A stretch of DNA of 44,097 nt from IMG/VR virus record IMGVR_UViG_3300030328_000966, positions 1 through 44,097 of that record. The stretch is one strand, 5' to 3'. Origin of the DNA: a virus. The position numbers and the translations under genes are program-made. Each line of letters opens with the position of its first letter. The stretch's first letter is position 1. This document shows, piece by piece, positions 1-7,040 of this stretch. The notes below the pieces were generated by a model. The model saw only the letters and a list, made by a program, of their open reading frames with translations. It searched no databases and was not told the origin of the DNA.

Positions 1-1
1 A

Positions 2-136
2 TCAACTGGTAACCTTGTAGAAGGAATAAAAGAACAAGATGTTGTATATTATGACAAACATGCAGGTCATGGTATACAGCATAAAGATATATTATACTAT
101 GTTATTCAATCAAGAGACGTAGTATTAATAGATTAA
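2..136 (+). CDS. GroES-like co-chaperonin, 3' end only (5'-partial)
   Basis: An open frame enters from the left edge and ends at TAA 134-136, leaving 44 residues. The end has the pattern of a GroES C-terminus: an acidic/basic 'IKEQDVVYYDKHAG' strand matching the 'VGD.V.F.KY.G' strand of GroES, then a short turn and a closing strand 'YVIQSRDVVLID' matching 'LIMRE.DILAIV'. GroES-type proteins cap the chaperonin ring during folding. Phages such as T4 (gp31) encode their own, to fold the capsid protein with host GroEL. The mobile loop that contacts GroEL lies outside the window, so function cannot be confirmed. The family call rests on pattern recognition over a short stretch. A second GroES-like gene lies at 11641. 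Confidence 0.7.
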   Translation, partial: STGNLVEGIKEQDVVYYDKHAGHGIQHKDILYYVIQSRDVVLID

Positions 137-207
137 ACCCAAACCATAAACTTAAAACCTTAAACTTAAAAACAAAAACAAATTATTAATTAAAAAAAAC
201 AAAAATT
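137..207. other. A/T-rich leader before the paralogous pair
   Basis: This 71-base gap is almost purely A/T plus a few C, with two near copies of 'cttaaa' (around 149-171). I see no Shine-Dalgarno sequence, no stable hairpin and no clear -35/-10 pair. The A-rich run just before the ATG is the style of leader used throughout the window and is typical of Bacteroidetes translation starts. A promoter could sit here but the sequence does not prove one. Confidence 0.4.
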
Positions 208-612
208 ATGGATACACAATATAGTGGAAAATTAAGTGGTAAAATGCTATATTTTATGGAGCAAACAGATGGCGCGTTTGATGCGGCTAATGATTGTATG
301 GCTGTCCCTGTAGAAAGATTCAAAGGGTTTAGACAAGCTGGTACTAATGTTGCTCAATTAACAATGGAATTTGACCCAATGTTAGGATACGCGGCAGGTG
401 ACGCTGCTGGATCACATGACGATACGTTTGTTGCGGATAGCGTTGTATTAACAATAGCAGACAATAAACATAAGGAAGCTATGGCTGATATATTAAATCT
501 AATACATGGTACTCACTCTGATGGGTTTATTGTTATAGCAGATGGTTCAAATTCAGTGTTTGCAAGTACACACATTACAGCGTGTGCAATTACAATTACT
601 GCTGAAGCCTAA
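208..612 (+). CDS. Small conserved phage protein, paralogue A of a tandem pair
   Basis: A 134-residue protein with no recognised catalytic motif. Apart from about 13 extra N-terminal residues and a short Gly/Ala/His insertion in the middle, it aligns end to end with its neighbour at 643. Shared anchors are 'LYFME.TDG.F..AND', 'KGFR..GT', 'PMLGY', 'VADSV.LTI', 'NK.KE', 'SNSVFAS' and a common 'TAEA' ending. The alternating hydrophobic pattern suggests a small alpha/beta or beta-rich fold without signal peptide or membrane segment. The gene lies between a co-chaperonin and a winged-helix gene, upstream of holin and fibres, so a virion or late role is plausible but not demonstrated. The function is unknown. 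Confidence 0.8.
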   Translation: MDTQYSGKLSGKMLYFMEQTDGAFDAANDCMAVPVERFKGFRQAGTNVAQLTMEFDPMLGYAAGDAAGSHDDTFVADSVVLTIADNKHKEAMADILNLIHGTHSDGFIVIADGSNSVFASTHITACAITITAEA

Positions 613-642
613 TTAATTATTAACACTTAAAAATATAAAAAA

Positions 643-1014
643 ATGATAAAAGAAAAATATTTATACTTTATGGAAGAAACAGATGGTTTATTCAATGTTG
701 CGAATGATGCCATTTGTGTTCCTTTGAGTAGATTAAAAGGTTTTAGAGCTAATGGTACTACAACACAGTTACTTATAGAATTAAAACCTATGCTAGGTTA
801 TCTTTCTGGAGATGACGTTACTTTAGTTGCAGATAGCGTTTTACTTACAATAACAGCTAATAAGCAAAAAGAAGTTATTGCTGATATTACAGCCGCTATA
901 AATGCTGCTAGGAATCTTGATGAGCCAATGATTGTTGTCTCTGACGACTCAAACTCAGTATTTGCTAGTAAATATATTACTGGATGTGCTAACACAGTAA
1001 CAGCTGAAGCATAG
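643..1014 (+). CDS. Small conserved phage protein, paralogue B of a tandem pair
   Basis: A 123-residue paralogue of the preceding protein, roughly half identical by eye, with the same opening 'LYFMEETDGLF' and the same 'SNSVFAS' and 'TAEA' C-terminal region. It lacks the N-terminal extension and the central insertion of copy A, which suggests the shared core is the functional unit. The start follows an A-rich leader with no Shine-Dalgarno. It ends in TAG three bases before the next gene, so the two are probably co-translated. Divergence is spread along the whole length, so the duplication is not recent. I do not recognise the family. Confidence 0.8.
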   Translation: MIKEKYLYFMEETDGLFNVANDAICVPLSRLKGFRANGTTTQLLIELKPMLGYLSGDDVTLVADSVLLTITANKQKEVIADITAAINAARNLDEPMIVVSDDSNSVFASKYITGCANTVTAEA

Positions 1015-1017
1015 TAA

Positions 1018-1458
1018 ATGCGATTAACCGCGCAAGATTTGCGTGAAATGAATATCCTTAAGTATTACAGGCTCACACGTAAGTGGGCTTGTAAGACTTA
1101 CGGGATTTTAGACGCAGACTTAGAACTTTTATTTTATTTAGATTGTGAAGAAAGATTCACACGAAAAGATTTCATGGACGGAGCATATACATTCTCTTGG
1201 GATAAAGCCAGATGGGATAGGCTTAGACAAGACGGATGGATAGATGTTTGGAGACATAGAAATCGTACTACTATTAAATATAGTATATATAAAACATCTT
1301 ATAGATGTAAACAGTTGATAAATAGGATTTATAGAATCTTATTAGGAGAAGAAGATATGCCCACTTCAGAAAGAAGTGTATTTTATAACAACCGGTCATA
1401 TACAGATAAAGTTTATAACAAAGCTATAGACGATATGATTAAGGACAAAAACAGATAA
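1018..1458 (+). CDS. Winged-helix-like phage protein
   Basis: A basic 146-residue protein. Residues about 20-90 read like a winged helix: a helix through 'DADLELLFYLDCEE', 'FTRKDF', a predicted recognition helix 'WDKARWDRLRQDGWIDVWR', and a beta wing ('TTIKYSIY'). The remainder is basic and helical, with an 'FYNNRSYTDKVYNKAIDDM' tail that I remember as recurrent in phage proteins of this type. A DNA-binding regulator of late genes or a virion-associated DNA-binding protein are the two reasonable ideas. The position just upstream of holin and fibre genes is compatible with a late regulator. The assignment is by fold pattern only, with no database support. Confidence 0.55.
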   Translation: MRLTAQDLREMNILKYYRLTRKWACKTYGILDADLELLFYLDCEERFTRKDFMDGAYTFSWDKARWDRLRQDGWIDVWRHRNRTTIKYSIYKTSYRCKQLINRIYRILLGEEDMPTSERSVFYNNRSYTDKVYNKAIDDMIKDKNR

Positions 1459-1462
1459 TATT

Positions 1463-1531
1463 ATGCCAGTATTTAAAAAAGCAAAGAAAAAGAAAAAGAA
1501 AAAGGGAAAGAAAAACACATATGGAAAATAA
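1463..1531 (+). CDS. 22-residue lysine-rich mini-protein (putative)
   Basis: A short frame starting at an ATG five bases after the previous stop and ending TAA at 1529-1531. It encodes MPVFKKAKKKKKKKGKKNT followed by YGK, about two-thirds basic. The tight packing against both neighbours and the ATG with an A/T-rich leader argue that it is translated. The A-rich composition alone can produce such Lys runs, so it could also be spacer. If made, it could bind nucleic acid. It is one of three consecutive mini-genes before the holin. Confidence 0.4.
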   Translation: MPVFKKAKKKKKKKGKKNTYGK

Positions 1532-1533
1532 AT

Positions 1534-1653
1534 ATGTGGAGTTTATTTAAAGATAAAAATGAAATCAACGAAAAAAACATAGTTGGATTTGCTTCGTTTG
1601 TAGTTATGGTATTATTTGCCATTGCAGACTTAGTAACTAGCTTCATTGGATGA
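1534..1653 (+). CDS. 39-residue single-pass membrane peptide
   Basis: This frame starts two bases after the previous stop. Residues 1-14 are charged (MWSLFKDKNEINEK) and residues about 16-37 are a continuous hydrophobic segment that fits one transmembrane helix with the charged end on one side. The stop TGA overlaps the ATG of the next mini-gene, the packing expected for a translationally coupled phage operon. Its position two genes before a holin suggests a lysis accessory such as a small holin partner or pinholin-like peptide. That is inference from context. Confidence 0.55.
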   Translation: MWSLFKDKNEINEKNIVGFASFVVMVLFAIADLVTSFIG

Positions 1654-1763
1654 AGTCTGGTACAAAAGTGAAGTTAATGAAACACACTGGTAAATTTAAA
1701 CCTCACACAGGTGCAAGCTTATATGCTAGTTTTGATGTTCAAAAAGTACATAAAAAGAAATAA
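1650..1763 (+). CDS. 37-residue basic mini-protein
   Basis: Its ATG overlaps the TGA of the membrane peptide (ATGA) and its TAA overlaps the ATG of the holin (TAATG), so it is locked into the operon on both sides. The product is small and strongly basic (Lys/His-rich, ending KVHKKK) with no hydrophobic segment. I do not recognise it. The double overlap is the main evidence that it is a real gene and not spacer. Confidence 0.5.
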   Translation: MKSGTKVKLMKHTGKFKPHTGASLYASFDVQKVHKKK

Positions 1764-2149
1764 TGCTAGGTAAAATATTTTCAGGTGGTGCAGCAGACCT
1801 AGTAAAAGGTGTTGGAAATGTAATAGACAATCTACATACTAGTACTGAAGAAAAATTAGCTGCAGAACAAAAAATTAAAGAATTAGTTGCCAACTATCAA
1901 GTGGAAATGGAAAAAAATATCACTAACCGTTGGCAAGCTGACATGAATTCAGATTCATGGTTAAGTAAAAATGTAAGACCATTAGTATTAATATTTTTAG
2001 TAGTGTGTACTATGTTACTTATATTTATAGATGCTGGACAATTAAAATTCAACGTCAAAGACTCTTATGTTGATCTTCTACAGTTAACACTTATAACTGT
2101 GATTGGCGCTTACTTTGGCGGTAGAAGTTTCGAAAAATCAAAAAAATAA
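1763..2149 (+). CDS. Holin, GTA_holin_3TM-like
   Basis: A 128-residue protein with an amphipathic N-terminus (Gly/Ala-rich 1-22), a charged helix (28-60), the conserved-looking 'NRWQADMNSDSWLSKNVRPL' junction at 55-74, then two hydrophobic segments at about 72-91 and 104-121 and a basic tail. This 'RW..D...DSWL...VRP' junction leading into membrane helices is characteristic of the holin family first described in gene-transfer agents. Holins form pores in the inner membrane and time lysis. No endolysin is recognisable in the window, so the partner must lie elsewhere or be unrecognised. The start overlaps the previous stop (TAATG). Confidence 0.8.
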   Translation: MLGKIFSGGAADLVKGVGNVIDNLHTSTEEKLAAEQKIKELVANYQVEMEKNITNRWQADMNSDSWLSKNVRPLVLIFLVVCTMLLIFIDAGQLKFNVKDSYVDLLQLTLITVIGAYFGGRSFEKSKK

Positions 2150-2156
2150 AAATTAA

Positions 2157-2840
2157 ATGGCTAGATTAGGAAATTATCCTGTAGATACAACTCTATCAAG
2201 GACGGATAAGTTTTTGGGTACCAATGCTGATGGTACTACGAGAAACTTTACCGTAGATGGAGTTCGTACTTTTTTTAGTCAAGACAGTGCTGCTGGAGCT
2301 GCAGATGAGTTAAATTATAAATTCAAAGACTCTACAACAAACACTATTGGTATCATGTCAACTGACGGTGTTACTGCATTCTCATCAATAAGCACAATTA
2401 AGTTACACGAAAAAGCAAATGGACTAGAAACATCTATTTCTAACTTTTTTAGTGAGTTTGTAAACAAAGATATAGTTATTATAGACGTTGAAAATTTAAA
2501 TAAATACGGTGTCTATACTTGCACAGCTGTTGCTGCTGATAGCGGTAACTCTGGGCTTTACGATTTAACTTTGTCATATAGAAGCGGTAATGGTTCCCTT
2601 GTCGCTAATCAATTTTATTCAATTTTATTGTATTCTGGAGCGCAAGACAAAAGTCATACACATACACAAAATGTGAGCTCAGCTAACTGGGTTATAACTC
2701 ATAACCTAAATAAATTTCCAACTGTTACTGTCAAGCTATCAACTGGCGTAATAGGGACTGCTGCGGTTACTTACCAAAGCGAAAATCAATTAACCGTAAG
2801 CTTGTCCGGTGCAAATACTGGAACTGCATACTTAAACTAA
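2157..2840 (+). CDS. Fibre/adhesin-type virion protein
   Basis: A 227-residue protein. The N-terminus ('YPVDTTLSRTDKFLGTNADG') resembles the 'GT.ADG.T.NFTV' heads of marine phage fibre proteins. The middle carries a small beta domain (about 75-160). The last 60 residues contain a 'W.ITHNLNKFPTVTV' strand followed by 'V.Y.....LTVSLSGANTGTAYLN', a C-terminal beta module also present in altered form at the end of the 841-residue neighbour. It starts seven bases after the holin and leads directly into two longer fibre genes, so all are probably one transcript. It may be a short fibre or a fibre tip. No catalytic residues are evident. Confidence 0.7.
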   Translation: MARLGNYPVDTTLSRTDKFLGTNADGTTRNFTVDGVRTFFSQDSAAGAADELNYKFKDSTTNTIGIMSTDGVTAFSSISTIKLHEKANGLETSISNFFSEFVNKDIVIIDVENLNKYGVYTCTAVAADSGNSGLYDLTLSYRSGNGSLVANQFYSILLYSGAQDKSHTHTQNVSSANWVITHNLNKFPTVTVKLSTGVIGTAAVTYQSENQLTVSLSGANTGTAYLN

Positions 2841-2862
2841 CAAAATTTAAAATAAAAACAAA

Positions 2863-5388
2863 ATGGCAATAGAATTTTTAAACCATATTAACTTAAATGA
2901 CTCGCAGTTGCAAAATGCAAAGTTGCACGTAACAAGTTCTGCTCCAACAGCTGCTGCGGGACAGATTTATGTTGATAGTGGAGATAGTAATAAATTAAAA
3001 TATCACAACGGAACAGAGTTTTTAACTCTAGGTACTGCTACCGGTGATATAACCAGCGTAACAATAACAACAGACTCTGGTGGTGGTAGCGCGGCATCAG
3101 ATACTTCTGGTGATGCAGCTTTTTCCATACTTGGAGGTGATGGTATAGGCGTAACAAACAGTGGTGCAACAATTACAGCGGCTATAACAGCTGCACAAAC
3201 AACAATAACATCCGTATATAATTCTGGCTTAGTAGTAGGTTATGGTGCTAGTCACGCTAACATAAACTTTGGAACAGATAATCAAATTGATTTTGATATT
3301 GATGGTACAGCTCAAATAAGACTAACAGATGGTGTCTTAGCTCCTGTAACTGATGATGATATTGATTTAGGTTCAAGCTCAAAGCAATTTAAAAATGGTT
3401 ATTTTGATGGTACATTAGAAGCTGATGCTATAACAGTTGGTGGTACTGCTTTAAATACAGTTATTGCAGGAGTAACAGTTACAAATGCAACAACAGCAGC
3501 AGTAGCAACAGCAGTAACAATTACAGATAATGAATCTACAAATGAAAATAATGCTCTTATATTTACAGCTGGTGGTGATGTAGACGGTGGTAATCTTGGT
3601 TTAGAATCAGATGGTACTCTTACTTATAACCCTTCAACAGGAAAAGTAACTGCTACAGGATTTATAGGAACCTTAACAGGTAATGTTACTGGTAACGCAT
3701 CAGGATCATCTGGATCTTGTACTGGTAACGCTGCAACTGCTACTGCACTTGAATCAGCTAGAAACATAAACGGAGTTGCTTTCGATGGTACTGGTAACAT
3801 TACAGTTACAGCTGCTGGTTCTACTTTATCAGACACAGTTACAGTTGCAAAAGGTGGTACTGGAGCAACTTCACTTAACTCAAACGGTGTTTTAGTTGGT
3901 AATGGTACAAGCGCAATAACAAGTTCTACTAACTTATCTTTTGATGATACTGATGTAACTTTAGCTAGTACTGGTAAAATGCAATTTAGAGATAGTAATT
4001 CTTACATACACTCTAACGCGGCAAATGATATAGAGGTTGTAGGTACTACTATAACTTTAGACGCTGGTAGTGATATTCAACTAGAAGGTAACACAACTGT
4101 TACTGGTAACTTTTCTGTCTCAGGTACTTTAAATGTTGATGGTACTACTACAACTATTGATTCAACCACAGTTGCAATAGCTGATAGTATGTTAAAATTA
4201 GCTAAAGATCAAGGCACAAGCGCTGATGATGTTGACTTTGGTTTTTACGGTCAATACGGTGTTGGAGGTACTGCAAAATATGCGGGTATATTTAGAGATG
4301 TAAGTGCTTCTGGTGATCCTTTTGTATTCTTTGATAGTTTACAAGCTGAGCCTGGCGCTACAGTAAACACTAGTGGTACTGGTTATGATTTAGCAGATAT
4401 ATCAGCTGGTGCAATTACTGCTGCGGATGGTTTTGTAGGAGACATTGAAGGTAATTTAACTGGTACGGTAGCAACCGCAACACAAGGAACAATTGATCAC
4501 GACACTTTAGCAAACTTTGTAGCTAACGAACACATAGATCACTCTTCTGTAAGCATAACTGCTGGTGATGGTTTAACTGGTGGTGGTACAATTGCTTCTA
4601 CTAGAACAGTTGCTGTAGGTGCTGGAACTGGTATAACTGTAAATGCAAATGATGTAGCAGTAGCAGCAGCACAAACGAGTATAACATCTATTTACGCTAC
4701 AGATTTAATCCTTGGAGAAGATTCTCAAACAGCAATTGATTTTGGAACTGCTAATGAAATTGATTTCAAAGTAGATAATGCGGCAAGACTAACGTTAACA
4801 GCTTCTGCGTTATATCCTGTAACTGATAATCAAATAGATTTAGGTACATCTTCATTAGAATTTAAAGATGCATATTTTGATGGTACTGTAACTTCTGATG
4901 CTTTTGCAGGTCCTTTAACTGGTAATGTTACGGGTAATGTTTCTGGATCTTCAGGTTCATGTACAGGTAATGCAGCAACTGCTACGGCATTAGAATCAGC
5001 AAGAAATATTGGTGGTGTAAGTTTTGACGGTACTGGTAATATTAATCTACCAGGTGTAAATACTTCAGGTAACCAAGATACTTCTGGAAACGCTGCAACC
5101 GCTACGATATTAGCAGCCGGTGCAATTGGTGCTGTTAAAGTTTATGAACTAGACAATAGTACTAGTGGTGTAGCCGCAGATCAAGCAGGTAGTGACTCAA
5201 CAGTATTTACTATTACTCACGGTATGGGTGCTAGTAGATTTTACAAGGTTGAAGTTGTGAAAGACAGCGGTAATTATGACACTGTGTATACTGATGTAAC
5301 TAGACCATCTGATACTACTATTGTAATAACGTTTGGATCTGCCGTTGCTAACGGTGCGTACAGAGCAATGATTACAAGAATGGCATAA
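2863..5388 (+). CDS. Long repeat-containing tail fibre protein
   Basis: 841 residues, low complexity (Gly/Thr/Ser/Ala/Asn/Asp), no long hydrophobic segment. The protein begins MAIEFLN, shared with the next fibre gene. Two modules occur twice: an 'ITS.Y...L..G....INFGT.N.IDF' unit ending in 'YFDGT' (DNA about 3195-3440 and 4671-4905), and a 'LTGNVTGN.SGSSGSCTGN' unit followed by 'ALESARNI.GV.FDGTGNI' (3673-3800 and 4915-5044). The 'SARNINGV.FDG' signature is widespread in phage tail fibres. The C-terminal 80 residues ('TITHGMGASRFYKVEVVKD...TIVITFGSAVANGAYRAMI') form a separate beta domain probably exposed for receptor contact. Trimeric, shaft-like architecture is inferred. Confidence 0.8.
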   Translation: MAIEFLNHINLNDSQLQNAKLHVTSSAPTAAAGQIYVDSGDSNKLKYHNGTEFLTLGTATGDITSVTITTDSGGGSAASDTSGDAAFSILGGDGIGVTNSGATITAAITAAQTTITSVYNSGLVVGYGASHANINFGTDNQIDFDIDGTAQIRLTDGVLAPVTDDDIDLGSSSKQFKNGYFDGTLEADAITVGGTALNTVIAGVTVTNATTAAVATAVTITDNESTNENNALIFTAGGDVDGGNLGLESDGTLTYNPSTGKVTATGFIGTLTGNVTGNASGSSGSCTGNAATATALESARNINGVAFDGTGNITVTAAGSTLSDTVTVAKGGTGATSLNSNGVLVGNGTSAITSSTNLSFDDTDVTLASTGKMQFRDSNSYIHSNAANDIEVVGTTITLDAGSDIQLEGNTTVTGNFSVSGTLNVDGTTTTIDSTTVAIADSMLKLAKDQGTSADDVDFGFYGQYGVGGTAKYAGIFRDVSASGDPFVFFDSLQAEPGATVNTSGTGYDLADISAGAITAADGFVGDIEGNLTGTVATATQGTIDHDTLANFVANEHIDHSSVSITAGDGLTGGGTIASTRTVAVGAGTGITVNANDVAVAAAQTSITSIYATDLILGEDSQTAIDFGTANEIDFKVDNAARLTLTASALYPVTDNQIDLGTSSLEFKDAYFDGTVTSDAFAGPLTGNVTGNVSGSSGSCTGNAATATALESARNIGGVSFDGTGNINLPGVNTSGNQDTSGNAATATILAAGAIGAVKVYELDNSTSGVAADQAGSDSTVFTITHGMGASRFYKVEVVKDSGNYDTVYTDVTRPSDTTIVITFGSAVANGAYRAMITRMA
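3195..3440. repeat. Fibre module 1, copy 1 (second copy about 4671-4905)
   Basis: Encodes a unit running from 'ITSVYNSGL' through 'NFGTDNQIDFDIDG' and 'DDDIDLGSSSKQFKNGYFDG'. The second copy has 'ITSIYATDL', 'DFGTANEIDFKVDN' and 'DNQIDLGTSSLEFKDAYFDG'. Protein similarity is clear while the bases differ at many third positions, so the copies are old and kept by selection on the protein. Confidence 0.75.
3673..3800. repeat. Fibre module 2, copy 1 (second copy about 4915-5044)
   Basis: Both copies encode LTGNVTGN, SGSSGSCTGNAATATALE and SARNI followed by FDGTGNI with very few amino-acid changes, but numerous synonymous changes. In the second occurrence the module directly follows module 1, whereas in the first a stretch of about 230 bases separates them. 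Confidence 0.8.
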
Positions 5389-5411
5389 TAATTAAAATAA
5401 AATAAAATTAA

Positions 5412-7040
5412 ATGGCGATACAGTTTTTAAATGCAGTTGATGTTACTGGCGAGGTACAAGGTACTTCGCTAGACATCAATGGTGCTGCTGATATATCTGG
5501 TGTTTTAACACAAGGTGGTCATATTGAAATGGCTTCTGCTAAAAGAATAAGGTGGGGAGCTGGAGATGCTATGATTGCAGAAGGTATATCTGAAAATTAT
5601 GCTTTAGAGTTTTCAACATATAACGGTAGTTCTATGACAGAGGCTTTAAGGTTGAGTGGTGATAATTCTGCAACTTTTACAGGGTCTCTTACTATACCTG
5701 AATACATAGTTCACTCTGGTGATACTAATACTTATTTTGGTTTTAGCGCTGCAGATACATTTAAACTTCATGTTGGTGGCGAAGATGTTCTTAGAGTTAA
5801 TGGCGGCGCAACCACTGACGAAGCAGCGGTGACAATACTTTGTGGAGGTGGTACTAACGCAACTAACATAGGTTTGTTATTAAATGGTAACACAAATGGT
5901 GAGACTTTAAAGGTCAAAATGATGAACCCAAATGACAGTGGTAGTGTCACGGGTGCTGGTATACTTTCTTATGAACCAGATGGCGATACATTTAACATAG
6001 GCCAAAGCACAACTCACAACAACATGGCTATGTCTATTGATAACAGTGAAAATGTTACTTTTGCTGCTAATATAGGCGTAGGCGGAACAGTGCTTGGTAC
6101 CTCTGCTAAATTTGGTAGAGACGCAGATAATCTTATAGATTTTGCATCTACAGATAATCAAATAAGATTTAGAGTTAACGGAGGTGACGAAGCTAATATG
6201 ACTAATGCTTTTTTCTATCCTCACTCTAACGATGGTATGGCACTTGGTCAAGCGGCTACCGCATGGTCTGACCTTTTCTTGGCATCGGGTGCTGTTATTG
6301 GGTTTAATAATGGTGATGTTACGCTAACACATAGCTCTAATACTTTAACAGTTGCTGGTGGTACTCTTGCTACGGCTGCTTTGACTGCTACAACCGGTAC
6401 TTTTTCTGGCAATATTACTGCTAATGGTGATATTATTGGTGATGACGGTACTAATATAACTAATATAAACCGTATTGAATCAGACTCGTTCGCAGCAGAT
6501 GCTGATAACACAACTACAATTAATATGGGTGCTACTCAGATTGAATGTTTAGTTGCAGACACTGATATATTTCAAGTCGGCGAGGATTCATTTACTTTTG
6601 ATCCTGCAATAAAAACATCTATACATAAACGATTGTTTGCTAAAACGACAAATGTTGATGGTAACTTTGATGGTGATGTAGTTTTTTTTGGTAGTACAAC
6701 ATCAATGACTGCTGGTAAATTATATTATTATAATTCAAGTGGTAACTGGGCTTTGGCTGATGCTGATGCCGCTTCAACCTCTACTGGTTTATTAGGCGTA
6801 GCTTTGGGAACAGCCTCAGACACAAATGGTATGCTACTTAGAGGTATGGTCACTGTAAATACTATTGGAGGTACTGAAGCAGTTGGAGATATATTATATG
6901 TAGCTTTAGCTGCTGGTGATGTTACTAAAACAGTTCCTTCAGGTACTGGTGATATAGTAAGAGTTGTGGGATATTGTTTAGACGCTAATAACGGTCAAAT
7001 ATGGTTTAATCCTGACGGTGCGTTTGTAGAGATTGCGTAA
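5412..7040 (+). CDS. Tail fibre protein with beta-rich C-terminal head
   Basis: 542 residues opening with MAIQFLN, the same heptad as the 841-residue fibre apart from E to Q, so both probably dock to the virion in the same way. The body repeats fibre phrases such as 'DADNLIDFASTDNQIRFRV' and 'TLTVAGGTLATAALTATTG'. From about residue 400 a distinct domain ('GDVVFFGSTTSMTAGKLYYY', 'STGLLGVALGTASDTNGMLL', 'GDIVRVVGYCLD...QIWFNPDG') resembles a C-terminal head I remember in aquatic phage fibres. The stop overlaps the start of the methyltransferase (TAATG), tying expression of the two together. A function in adsorption is inferred. Confidence 0.75.
   Translation: MAIQFLNAVDVTGEVQGTSLDINGAADISGVLTQGGHIEMASAKRIRWGAGDAMIAEGISENYALEFSTYNGSSMTEALRLSGDNSATFTGSLTIPEYIVHSGDTNTYFGFSAADTFKLHVGGEDVLRVNGGATTDEAAVTILCGGGTNATNIGLLLNGNTNGETLKVKMMNPNDSGSVTGAGILSYEPDGDTFNIGQSTTHNNMAMSIDNSENVTFAANIGVGGTVLGTSAKFGRDADNLIDFASTDNQIRFRVNGGDEANMTNAFFYPHSNDGMALGQAATAWSDLFLASGAVIGFNNGDVTLTHSSNTLTVAGGTLATAALTATTGTFSGNITANGDIIGDDGTNITNINRIESDSFAADADNTTTINMGATQIECLVADTDIFQVGEDSFTFDPAIKTSIHKRLFAKTTNVDGNFDGDVVFFGSTTSMTAGKLYYYNSSGNWALADADAASTSTGLLGVALGTASDTNGMLLRGMVTVNTIGGTEAVGDILYVALAAGDVTKTVPSGTGDIVRVVGYCLDANNGQIWFNPDGAFVEIA

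Noticed and set aside
3195-5044. Repeats in the fibre gene as a CRISPR array or mobile element
   Set aside because: They are in frame, protein-level repeats with synonymous divergence, unequal spacing and no palindromic units.
5907-6251. 114-residue open frame on the minus strand inside the second fibre gene
   Set aside because: It mirrors the low-complexity fibre coding sequence, has no leader or partner and an unlikely composition (Ser/Ile/Tyr/Cys-rich).
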